DNA from: a bacterium
GTDB lineage: Bacteria > Patescibacteriota > Minisyncoccia > UBA6257 > GWB1-50-10
Assembly (NCBI GenBank): GCA_027310975.1
Contig: DAICZV010000020.1
Location: 330 to 13,016, forward strand
DNA length: 12,687 bases
Reading direction: 5' to 3'
Positions 7,129-12,629 of this stretch are shown one piece after another. The first letter of the stretch is position 1. The number at the start of each line of letters is the position of its first letter. The notes under the pieces are model-generated. The model made no database searches, was not told where the DNA came from, and worked only from the letters and a program-made list of their open reading frames with translations. A program made the translations under genes and the position numbers.

Positions 7129-7926
7129 ATGCGTAACGGCTATCAGTCCGATTTTGACCCGCACCCGCGCCGCAGGCGACGCCTTTTTTGGCTCACTTTC
7201 GGGGCCGGCGTTCTCGTTATCGCAGCTGTCGGAGGCATCTTTTATGCCCTGCGCACCCTTACCTGGTTTAAGGTAGCGAATTTTGAAGTTACGGGGACCA
7301 GCGTACCAACATCCGATGTCGTGAGCGCTTTAAAAATTTCCCGGTCCGGCGGCAGGCTCGGCGCGCTCTTGGGTCCGGACAATACGCTCTTTTGGCAGCT
7401 AGCCGGCCAGCCGAACGTGGCTCTGCTTTTGCCGCTCATTGGCCACTTGAACGTCCAGCCGAACCTATTTTCACGGACGGTCAAAGTGAGCGCGACCGAC
7501 CGGACGCTTTGGGCCATCGTTTGCGAATCGGGCGGAGCGAGCTGCTACGCCGTAGATCCCAGTGGCGTTGTCTTTTCGCGCGTTCCAGACACCGAGGGCG
7601 TGCTGATACTCAAAATAACCGATACGAATAACCGCAATCTTATTTTAGGCGAACCCTTCCTGCCTTCGGCGGACTGGCTCCAAAATTTCACGGCCGTTTT
7701 GAATGTCTTGAACACGAGCGGTTACCCGGTTGCGAGCGTAACACTGGACGATTTCGGAACGCGGCAGTGGCACGCGCTCCTCGCCTCCGGGATAACTATG
7801 GACTTCAGCTTTGACTTCGCGCCGGCGGACTTCCGCTCGGTCCTTTCTGAACTCAAGACCCAGGTCAACATTTTGAAGATAAAGGAAGTAGACTTCAGCG
7901 TCCCGCAGAGGATTTACTATAAGTAG
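7129..7926 (+). CDS. FtsQ/DivIB-like POTRA-domain membrane protein
   Basis: This 265-residue protein has FtsQ-type topology: a cytoplasmic tail with an arginine run (RRRRR at 14-18), one membrane helix (about 19-41), then a POTRA-like start (WFKVANFEVTGTSVPTSDVVSAL) where the strand-turn-helix of FtsQ POTRA domains normally sits. A later stretch (about 118-150) containing TVKVSATDRTLWAI, YAVDPSGVVF and two cysteines (132, 139) matches the FtsQ pattern of a strand, a W/A motif and a D.xGxxF turn. FtsQ/DivIB bridges early and late divisome proteins. I infer a division role from this architecture and from the neighbouring mre genes; the sequence is too divergent to be sure. It is three bases downstream of the PKD gene and closes the long gene chain. 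Confidence 0.68.
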   Translation: MRNGYQSDFDPHPRRRRRLFWLTFGAGVLVIAAVGGIFYALRTLTWFKVANFEVTGTSVPTSDVVSALKISRSGGRLGALLGPDNTLFWQLAGQPNVALLLPLIGHLNVQPNLFSRTVKVSATDRTLWAIVCESGGASCYAVDPSGVVFSRVPDTEGVLILKITDTNNRNLILGEPFLPSADWLQNFTAVLNVLNTSGYPVASVTLDDFGTRQWHALLASGITMDFSFDFAPADFRSVLSELKTQVNILKIKEVDFSVPQRIYYK

Positions 7927-7939
7927 CCCGACGGCATTC

Positions 7940-7948
7940 TGGTATAAT
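7940..7948 (+). promoter_or_regulatory. Extended -10 promoter for the prepilin gene
   Basis: TGGTATAAT is a perfect extended -10 element (TGn plus TATAAT at 7943-7948). No -35 box is evident 17 bases upstream, which is common with extended -10 promoters. The ATG at 7956 begins 8 bases after the last T, where transcription would normally start, so the mRNA should be leaderless or nearly so. Confidence 0.7.
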
Positions 7949-7955
7949 AATTGAA

Positions 7956-8759
7956 ATGAAAGGCAAACAAGGAGCGGAAAGCGGGTTCTCCCTGGTGGAG
8001 CTCCTCATTTATGTCGCCATCTTTTCCGTGACGGCGGTCTTTTTGGTGGCCATCCTCACGACCATCACCCGCATTCAAACCCGGCAGTCCGCCTTGAACG
8101 CGGCGAACAGCCAGCTCGCATTCGTAGGGAACGAAGTGACCCAGCTCGTTCACACTTCCAGTTTGGTGGACATGACGACGGGGGTGGCCACCTCCACCTT
8201 ATACCTCCGCATGCCGCAACTGGCCTACGACCCGACCTTGGTCTATGCGTCCGGTACGACCATTTATCTGCAGCAGGGGACCAGCTCACCCGTCGCTTTG
8301 ACGAATTCCAGCATCACGGTCAACAGTTTCCAGGTCACGAAGTACGAGAATTCGGGCGGCCCGGCAATCGTAGACCTCAATATGAGCATGACCTACAACG
8401 CTTCCAGTTCCTCGCCGATTACCCAGACCACCGACACGGCCATCGCCCGGGTCTTGGCCGCTTCGTTTGATTCTTCGGTCTATCCCACGGCGACGGGGAC
8501 GCTCACCCTCGGCACTCAGGCGAGTCCCTGGTATGCGGGATATTTCAACAACAACGTGAATATCGGCGGCCAGTACGGCCAGGTCGCCCTCGGGACGAGC
8601 TTCTCCGGTTCCACCAACGTGCTTCTTAAAGTGAACGGGAACATCGGCTTCGGCGCGTCGGGCCAGGGAGTCATTCTTACCTCGCCGGGCGGTGCCTGTT
8701 TCCTGATAGGCATCTCCAATGCCGGAGCCATCACGACCTCGACCATTACCTGTCCGTAG
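7956..8759 (+). CDS. Type IV prepilin-like protein
   Basis: The 267-residue product opens with a short basic leader and the prepilin peptidase site at Gly10-Phe11, followed by FSLVELLIYVAIFSVTA, with the conserved Glu15 at position +5 of the mature protein. The long hydrophobic helix (about 11-33) would pack in the pilus core. The C-terminal part is not a classic pilin head: from about 185 on it is rich in Gly, Asn, Ser and Thr and resembles repetitive beta structure. The end, about residues 240-267, reads SPGGACFLIGIS through TITCP, with Cys248 and Cys266 placed for a disulfide. It may be a pilin, a pseudopilin or a surface protein exported by type IV machinery; no other pilus genes are here. 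It has its own promoter 5' and a strong terminator 3', so it is a single-gene unit. Confidence 0.85.
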   Translation: MKGKQGAESGFSLVELLIYVAIFSVTAVFLVAILTTITRIQTRQSALNAANSQLAFVGNEVTQLVHTSSLVDMTTGVATSTLYLRMPQLAYDPTLVYASGTTIYLQQGTSSPVALTNSSITVNSFQVTKYENSGGPAIVDLNMSMTYNASSSSPITQTTDTAIARVLAASFDSSVYPTATGTLTLGTQASPWYAGYFNNNVNIGGQYGQVALGTSFSGSTNVLLKVNGNIGFGASGQGVILTSPGGACFLIGISNAGAITTSTITCP

Positions 8760-8776
8760 AGCGGTTTTAAGGAATG

Positions 8777-8801
8777 GCCGGGCTTGTGCGCCCGGCTTTT
8801 T
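8777..8801 (+). terminator. Intrinsic terminator after the prepilin gene
   Basis: GCCGGGC (8777-8783) pairs perfectly with GCCCGGC (8790-8796) around a 6-base loop, followed by five T residues (8797-8801). It lies 17 bases after the prepilin stop and should end the prepilin transcript and any read-through from the upstream gene chain. Confidence 0.9.
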
Positions 8802-8812
8802 CGTTACATAAT
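8784..8812 (+). promoter_or_regulatory. Weak candidate promoter for the DUF6580 gene
   Basis: CATAAT at 8807-8812 matches the -10 consensus in five of six positions. TTGTGC, 17 bases upstream (8784-8789), matches the -35 box in only three. The -35 part overlaps the terminator hairpin. A promoter is needed between that terminator and the gene at 8865, and this is the best candidate I can see. Confidence 0.3.
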
Positions 8813-8854
8813 GCCGAAAAGCATCTTCCAAACTGAATAAGGAATTCAAAATCC

Positions 8855-8860
8855 GGAGGT
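8855..8860 (+). promoter_or_regulatory. Strong Shine-Dalgarno (GGAGGT) of the DUF6580 gene
   Basis: GGAGGT ends four bases before the ATG at 8865, a good complement to the 3' end of 16S rRNA. It fixes the start codon and contrasts with the nearly SD-free genes upstream. Confidence 0.85.
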
Positions 8861-8864
8861 TATT

Positions 8865-9383
8865 ATGGATATAATTCTAGTCCTAACATTGGCGGTTCTT
8901 GCCGTGTTTTCCCGGCTCATCCCGATCGCGCCGAACTTCACGCCTATTATATCGGTGGCGCTCTTTGCCGGAGCTTACGTAAACGAAAAGCACCGCGGTT
9001 ATGCCATTCTAATCCTTTTAGGCATGTTGCTTACGAGCGACGCCATCCTGGGATTTTACGACCGAGCCATGATGGCATTCGTCTACGGAGCAGTGCTCCT
9101 GGCTTATCCGCTCGGTTTCATGCTGAACGGCAAGGTGCGTCCCGGGAATATTCTCGGCTATTCGTTAGCCGGGGCGGTCATGTTCTTTATTATTACCAAC
9201 CTCGGGGTCTGGTTGGTCGGAGGACTGTATCCTATGACATTCGCCGGTTTCACGGAATGCTTCGTTCTGGCGGTTCCTTTTTTCAGGAACACGCTGGCGG
9301 GGACGCTCTTCTACAGTACTGTCCTATTCGGGTTGTATGAGCTTTTGGCAATGATAGTTCAACCGAAAGCCAAGGCCGTTTAA
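8865..9383 (+). CDS. DUF6580-type integral membrane protein, putative transporter
   Basis: This 172-residue protein is hydrophobic along most of its length, with about five membrane segments (near 3-20, 27-40, 46-64, 70-87, 97-119 and 143-165; some may be re-entrant). Features I associate with the DUF6580 family are NFTPIISVALFAGAY (24-38), LLTSDAILGFYD (55-66), FFIITNLGVWLVGGLYP (107-123) and CFVLAVPFFRNTLAGTLFY (132-150). The conserved Asp59, Asn112, Trp116 and Pro138 sit in or near membrane segments and could line a transport path. The family's substrate is not established; it resembles small ECF-type S components in size and fold style, but I see no energising ATPase nearby. It has a strong Shine-Dalgarno and its own terminator, so it is probably transcribed alone. 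Confidence 0.78.
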   Translation: MDIILVLTLAVLAVFSRLIPIAPNFTPIISVALFAGAYVNEKHRGYAILILLGMLLTSDAILGFYDRAMMAFVYGAVLLAYPLGFMLNGKVRPGNILGYSLAGAVMFFIITNLGVWLVGGLYPMTFAGFTECFVLAVPFFRNTLAGTLFYSTVLFGLYELLAMIVQPKAKAV

Positions 9384-9409
9384 CCCCGCATGCACCATTC
9401 ATCTACCAG

Positions 9410-9442
9410 CGCGAGCCATTCCCTCCGGCTCGCGTTTTTTTT
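9410..9442 (+). terminator. Intrinsic terminator after the DUF6580 gene
   Basis: CGCGAGCC (9410-9417) pairs with GGCTCGCG (9427-9434), 8 perfect pairs around a 9-base loop, followed by eight T residues (9435-9442). It is 27 bases after the stop codon. Confidence 0.93.
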
Positions 9443-9451
9443 ACCCCCATT

Positions 9452-9480
9452 TTGACACCGCGCCCGATGAGAGGTAGTTT
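9452..9480 (+). promoter_or_regulatory. Promoter of the PLP-enzyme gene
   Basis: TTGACA at 9452-9457 is a perfect -35 consensus. Exactly 17 bases later TAGTTT (9475-9480) keeps the most conserved -10 positions (TAnnnT). It lies just after the upstream terminator, and initiation near 9487 would give a leader of about 23 bases containing the ribosome binding site. Confidence 0.6.
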
Positions 9481-9500
9481 GGATAGAGAAAATTGAAAAA

Positions 9501-9504
9501 GGAG
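9501..9504 (+). promoter_or_regulatory. Shine-Dalgarno (GGAG) selecting a GTG start
   Basis: GGAG lies five bases before the GTG at 9510 in an A-rich leader. The in-frame ATG at 9522 would be 17 bases away, too far, so the spacing favours the GTG start. Confidence 0.65.
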
Positions 9505-9509
9505 AAAAA

Positions 9510-10469
9510 GTGGGAAATAACATGGAAATACCAAAACCGGAAAGCATTGAAGAATATTTAAGCCCAGCCAACTTTACAGGGAAGCTGGTGCGCCTGCCAA
9601 AAGCGCTCAATCCTTTTGATGACCTCGGCGTCGTCATTTCCGCCAAGATACTTTGGGAGAATCCCGTCCTGAACGGGAAGTTCTTCCCGGCTTATTGGAT
9701 GTTGAAACAAGCCAGGGAAGAAGGACGGCTCAAGAACGTCCATACGCTCGTTGAAGCAACGAGCGGAAACATGGCGATTGCCCTGTGCATTCTTGCCAGA
9801 TATGCCGGTCTGCGCGTCATTGCCATCGTTCCGCCCAACATTGCGCCGGGCAAACTTCAGCTTCTGGAGTTTATCGGCGTACTGGTCCAGACTGCGGAGA
9901 ACGGCATTGAAATGGCGAAGAAGATTGGGGAGCAGCCGGGATATTTGAACCTGTTCCAGTACGGAAACCAGGCCAATCCCGACGGCTATTACCATTTTTT
10001 GGCGCCGAATCTCTGGCACCAAACCGGCGGAAAAATGACGGTTCTCTCCATTGGCATGGGCACGACCGGAACCATCCAGGGCCTTTCCCGCTATCTGCGC
10101 GAGCAGCACGCCCGCACTCTCGTTTTGGGAGCCATCGTGAATCCTGGCGAAAGCATCGCCGGAGTTCGGACCGATGCCAAACTGAAAGAGATAGCCTTTA
10201 ATTGGGGTCCTCTTGTGGACGACACGGAGCACGTCGGCATGGACGATGCCATGATGTCCAGCTTGAATCTTTCCCGATTTGGCATTCTCGGCGGTCCGAG
10301 CAGTGGATTTACGTTCCGGGCCCTCATTCAGTTTCTGGAGCGCCGGAAGCAAGAGGGGACGCTGGACGCTCTGCGTAACGCGGACGGCCAGGTTGAAGCG
10401 GTCTTTCTGTGCTTTGACCCGCCGCAACCGTATATGTCTGACTATCCGAAAATCAAGCGAGCCGCCTAG
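9510..10469 (+). CDS. Divergent cysteine-synthase-like PLP enzyme (fold type II)
   Basis: This 319-residue protein has the landmarks of the cysteine synthase / cystathionine beta-synthase family in order. The PLP lysine segment is NPVLNGKFFPA, with Lys57 at the place of the Lys in the usual PxxSxKDR. Then come EATSGNMAIAL (82-92, substrate loop TSGN), NLFQYGNQANPDGYY (147-161), the PLP-phosphate glycine loop GMGTTGT (182-188), GGPSSG (261-266) and a DPPQPYMSDYP end like the family's DxGxRYLS. These enzymes make beta-replacement reactions such as O-acetylserine plus sulfide to cysteine. The changed lysine context and the Met after TSGN (normally Thr) make the true substrate uncertain. Start is GTG at 9510 by SD spacing. 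It stands alone, with its own promoter and terminator, and no serine acetyltransferase or other sulfur gene is nearby. Confidence 0.82.
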   Translation: MGNNMEIPKPESIEEYLSPANFTGKLVRLPKALNPFDDLGVVISAKILWENPVLNGKFFPAYWMLKQAREEGRLKNVHTLVEATSGNMAIALCILARYAGLRVIAIVPPNIAPGKLQLLEFIGVLVQTAENGIEMAKKIGEQPGYLNLFQYGNQANPDGYYHFLAPNLWHQTGGKMTVLSIGMGTTGTIQGLSRYLREQHARTLVLGAIVNPGESIAGVRTDAKLKEIAFNWGPLVDDTEHVGMDDAMMSSLNLSRFGILGGPSSGFTFRALIQFLERRKQEGTLDALRNADGQVEAVFLCFDPPQPYMSDYPKIKRAA

Positions 10470-10481
10470 GCTCGCTTTTTT
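10457..10481 (+). terminator. Intrinsic terminator overlapping the end of the PLP gene
   Basis: GCGAGCC (10457-10463) pairs with GGCTCGC (10469-10475) around a 5-base loop, followed by six T residues (10476-10481); two further A-T pairs can extend the stem. The last sense codons and the TAG stop form part of the hairpin. The seven-base arms are identical to those of the terminator at 9410-9442. Confidence 0.9.
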
Positions 10482-10487
10482 ATTCCG

Positions 10488-10496
10488 TGCTATAAT
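10488..10496 (+). promoter_or_regulatory. Extended -10 promoter of the DUF3298 unit
   Basis: TGCTATAAT is a perfect extended -10 element (TATAAT at 10491-10496), directly after the upstream terminator. No -35 box is visible. The ATG at 10505 begins 9 bases after the last T, so transcription would start at or within a base or two of the start codon. Confidence 0.7.
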
Positions 10497-10504
10497 GCCC
10501 AAGC

Positions 10505-11299
10505 ATGCGGAATGAAACCTTAAAGAATGTCATCACGGCCGCCGTGATACTCGTCGTGGCCGGGCTCGCCGTCTATTATTGGAGCGCCGCCCCGGCGGGC
10601 CAAGCGCCGGTCGCGGGCGGCACCGTTCCCGCCGTCGCGACGGGCACTATAAGCGAAAGCGGAACCGTGGCCGGCCAAAATTACACCGTGACCGCCTATT
10701 ATCCAAAGCTTTCCGGTGTCTCCGCCGCCGATGCTTGGAATGCCTACGCCGCGACGCTCGTCCAGAGCCAGGTAAGCGATTTCAAGACGGCGGTTTCCCA
10801 GAACGACGTTTCGCTCCTGCCGCCCTCCATGAAAAGCCTCGCGAACACTTTCAATATAATCTATTCAATGGACGGCGTTTCCGCGGGTTACGCGAGTGCC
10901 ATCTTCAACTCCGAAACCTACTTGATAGGCATGGCCCACCCGGCGCACCTCATGACGCCCCTTAATGTTGATCTCCGAACCGGCGCCATCATTCAACTGG
11001 CCGACCTCTTCGCCCCCGGCGCGGATTATGCCCAGAAGCTTTCCGACCTGACGACCGCCAGCCTTTTAAGTCAGATCCAAAGCGGCGCGTACGGTTCCAC
11101 GCCGGATTTTCTTTCCCAAACCGGCGGTGCTTCGGCCGACCCGTCTAACTTCCAGGTCTTCGGTCTTTCGCCCCAGGGCCTCGTTATCCACTTCCAGGAC
11201 TATCAGGTTGGGCCCGGCGCCGCTGGTCCCGCCCAAGTCGTCATCCCTTATAGCGGACTGAAGGACATCGCCGCTCCGGGCGGGTTCTTGGAGCAATAA
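10505..11299 (+). CDS. Membrane-anchored DUF3298 (RsiV/PdaC-like) domain protein
   Basis: This 264-residue protein has one N-terminal membrane helix (about 8-26), an Ala/Gly/Pro linker (28-50), then an extracytoplasmic region. The first part (about 58-140) with YPKLSG and an alternating pattern resembles the DUF4163-type half. The second part carries the DUF3298 signature: GMAHPAHLMTPLNVDLRTG (142-160), IQLADLFAPGADYAQKLSDL (163-182), then FGLSPQGLVIHFQDYQVGPG (219-238), AAGPAQVVIPYSGLK. The same domain occurs in the RsiV anti-sigma factor, which binds lysozyme, and in the peptidoglycan deacetylase PdaC, where it is extracellular. No catalytic deacetylase domain or sigma-binding segment is visible here, so function is open; binding of cell wall or an extracellular ligand is an inference. 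It overlaps the next gene by one base. Confidence 0.78.
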   Translation: MRNETLKNVITAAVILVVAGLAVYYWSAAPAGQAPVAGGTVPAVATGTISESGTVAGQNYTVTAYYPKLSGVSAADAWNAYAATLVQSQVSDFKTAVSQNDVSLLPPSMKSLANTFNIIYSMDGVSAGYASAIFNSETYLIGMAHPAHLMTPLNVDLRTGAIIQLADLFAPGADYAQKLSDLTTASLLSQIQSGAYGSTPDFLSQTGGASADPSNFQVFGLSPQGLVIHFQDYQVGPGAAGPAQVVIPYSGLKDIAAPGGFLEQ

Positions 11300-12051
11300 T
11301 GATGATAGAGTTCAATAAGGTCACGAAATTATCCCGAATCCTGGCCATTATCGTCATGGTCGGCTTGCCGTTCTGGGGATTCTATATCGGCTATGAGTAC
11401 GGTCTGGTCCAGGTGCCGACCGCGCCAGTCGCCAGCTACGCGCTCACGAACGCCGCGCCTGTCATGTCGTATCAAACCGCTTCCGGCAGCATCGTTTACG
11501 CGCCCTTTGAGCCGAAAACATATTCCACGAGCTTCTACAGCAAAGGCGTCGGCCCGCTCTATTCATATTCTTTTTCCTATCCGCGCGATTTTGATCTGAG
11601 AACCCAGGATCCGGCCGGCGGATTCCTGGCGGCGGGCACTTCCCAGGTTTCGGTCGCGACGCCTCGGGATGCGTTCCAAGATCCGAAGTCCAACTTCGGG
11701 GAGGCGTATATGACGGTATCGGTCGCTTCAGGCGCGGCCGCCTTGGCCGATTGTTACAATATGCCGTCGGGAGCGCGCGGTAACGCGGCGGCCACATCCA
11801 CCGTCACGGTGAACGGCCGGCAATTCGTCTCGTCGGCGACGACGGGGGTCGGCGCGGGACAAATCTACGACTCGCGGATCTATCGGACTATCTTTAATAA
11901 TTTCTGCTTTGAAGCGGCGCTCACGGTCCATACGGGGAATATCGGAATGTATACACCGGGAACGGTCATCCAGTTTGACGAGAGTAAGGCCTTCGGTGTT
12001 TTGAACACCATTCTTGATTCGTTCAATATCTCAACGAGCACCGTTCAGTAA
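11299..12051 (+). CDS. Uncharacterised membrane-anchored secreted-domain protein
   Basis: I do not recognise this 250-residue protein. It has a short basic start, one membrane helix (about 13-32) ending in FYIGYEYG, a linker, and a soluble domain from about residue 75. The region SYSFSYPRDFDLR (89-101) is the kind of strand found at the start of PsbP-like or lipoprotein domains of reduced bacteria, but that comparison is weak. Two cysteines, in DCYNMP (Cys152) and NNFCFEA (Cys203), could pair outside the cell. The end (IQFDESKAFGVLNTILDSFNI) looks like the last helix of a compact domain. Tandem ATGs at 11299 and 11302 are both possible; the first overlaps the previous stop by one base (TAATG). 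Coupled translation with the DUF3298 gene suggests a shared envelope role. Confidence 0.7.
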   Translation: MMIEFNKVTKLSRILAIIVMVGLPFWGFYIGYEYGLVQVPTAPVASYALTNAAPVMSYQTASGSIVYAPFEPKTYSTSFYSKGVGPLYSYSFSYPRDFDLRTQDPAGGFLAAGTSQVSVATPRDAFQDPKSNFGEAYMTVSVASGAAALADCYNMPSGARGNAAATSTVTVNGRQFVSSATTGVGAGQIYDSRIYRTIFNNFCFEAALTVHTGNIGMYTPGTVIQFDESKAFGVLNTILDSFNISTSTVQ

Positions 12052-12053
12052 GT

Positions 12054-12629
12054 TCAGGAAAGCGCGGAGATAATCTCCGCGGTTTTTCTAACCAAACCGA
12101 TGCGGGGGAAGACCGTTTTAAAGGCGGCATTATGCTCCTCCGCGCTTCTCGCCGCGCAAGCGTCTTCGGCGAATACCTGGTCATAACCGTATTCATAGGC
12201 GAAACGGGCGGTGGATTCTACGCCGATGTTCGTGGAAATGCCGCAAAGGACGATGGTCTGAATGCCGCGCCGGCGGAGTTCCAGATCCAGTTCCGTGCCG
12301 TAAAAAGCGCCCCACTGGCGTTTGGTAATGACGATATCTCCCGGCTTCGGCCCCATTTCGGGAACTAGCTCCGCCCAGTCCGGCTGACGAGCCCCCATTT
12401 GCATCGCGATATCCGCCTTCGGATGCAAAGCATCCTTGCCGTCTGGCGAAGGCGTGACGCGCACGAGAAAGACGGGCACGCCGGAGGTTCGGCACGCTTC
12501 GGCCAAGGCAGCGGCGTTCCTCACGACCTCCGCGGCCGCGTAAGGTTGCGGCGGCATGCCGACGATGCCCTTTTGTAGGTCGATGACCACGAGGGCGGTC
12601 CGGGACTTATCAACGGTTAAATTATCCAT
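12054..12629 (-). CDS. YecD-like isochorismatase-fold hydrolase, Cys-to-Gly
   Basis: This 191-residue protein has the cysteine-hydrolase/isochorismatase Rossmann-like fold: LVVIDLQKGI with Asp17, ITKRQWGAFYGTELDLELRRRGI with Lys103, and CGISTNIGVESTARFAYEYGY (129-149). In most family members (nicotinamidases, N-carbamoylsarcosine amidase type) the nucleophilic Cys follows the TNI/TNV segment; here that position is Gly136. True isochorismatases (EntB, PhzD) also have Gly there, and E. coli YecD, as I recall, has nearly the same GISTNIGVESTAR segment, so this is a known variant and not a broken gene. The substrate is unknown. The two stop codons of this gene and the convergent + strand gene are two bases apart. 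The ATG at 12629 sits where its own -10 box would start transcription. Confidence 0.88.
   Translation of the reverse strand: MDNLTVDKSRTALVVIDLQKGIVGMPPQPYAAAEVVRNAAALAEACRTSGVPVFLVRVTPSPDGKDALHPKADIAMQMGARQPDWAELVPEMGPKPGDIVITKRQWGAFYGTELDLELRRRGIQTIVLCGISTNIGVESTARFAYEYGYDQVFAEDACAARSAEEHNAAFKTVFPRIGLVRKTAEIISALS
12063..12087 (+). terminator. Intrinsic terminator inside the convergent gene's 3' end
   Basis: CGCGGAGA (12063-12070) pairs with TCTCCGCG (12074-12081), 8 perfect pairs around a 3-base loop, followed by G and five T residues (12083-12087). It ends the + strand unit 11 bases after its stop while lying within the last codons of the - strand gene. For - strand transcripts the tail after the hairpin is not T-rich, so it is probably one-directional. 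Confidence 0.8.

Noticed and set aside
9558..10502. 314-codon open frame on the - strand
   Set aside because: It is antisense to the PLP gene, whose motifs are clear; the reverse frame has no recognisable domain and runs through a terminator.
10851..10862. TATAAT-like sequence inside the DUF3298 gene as an internal promoter
   Set aside because: No -35 or TGn extension and no start codon suitably placed downstream; it is well inside a conserved coding region.
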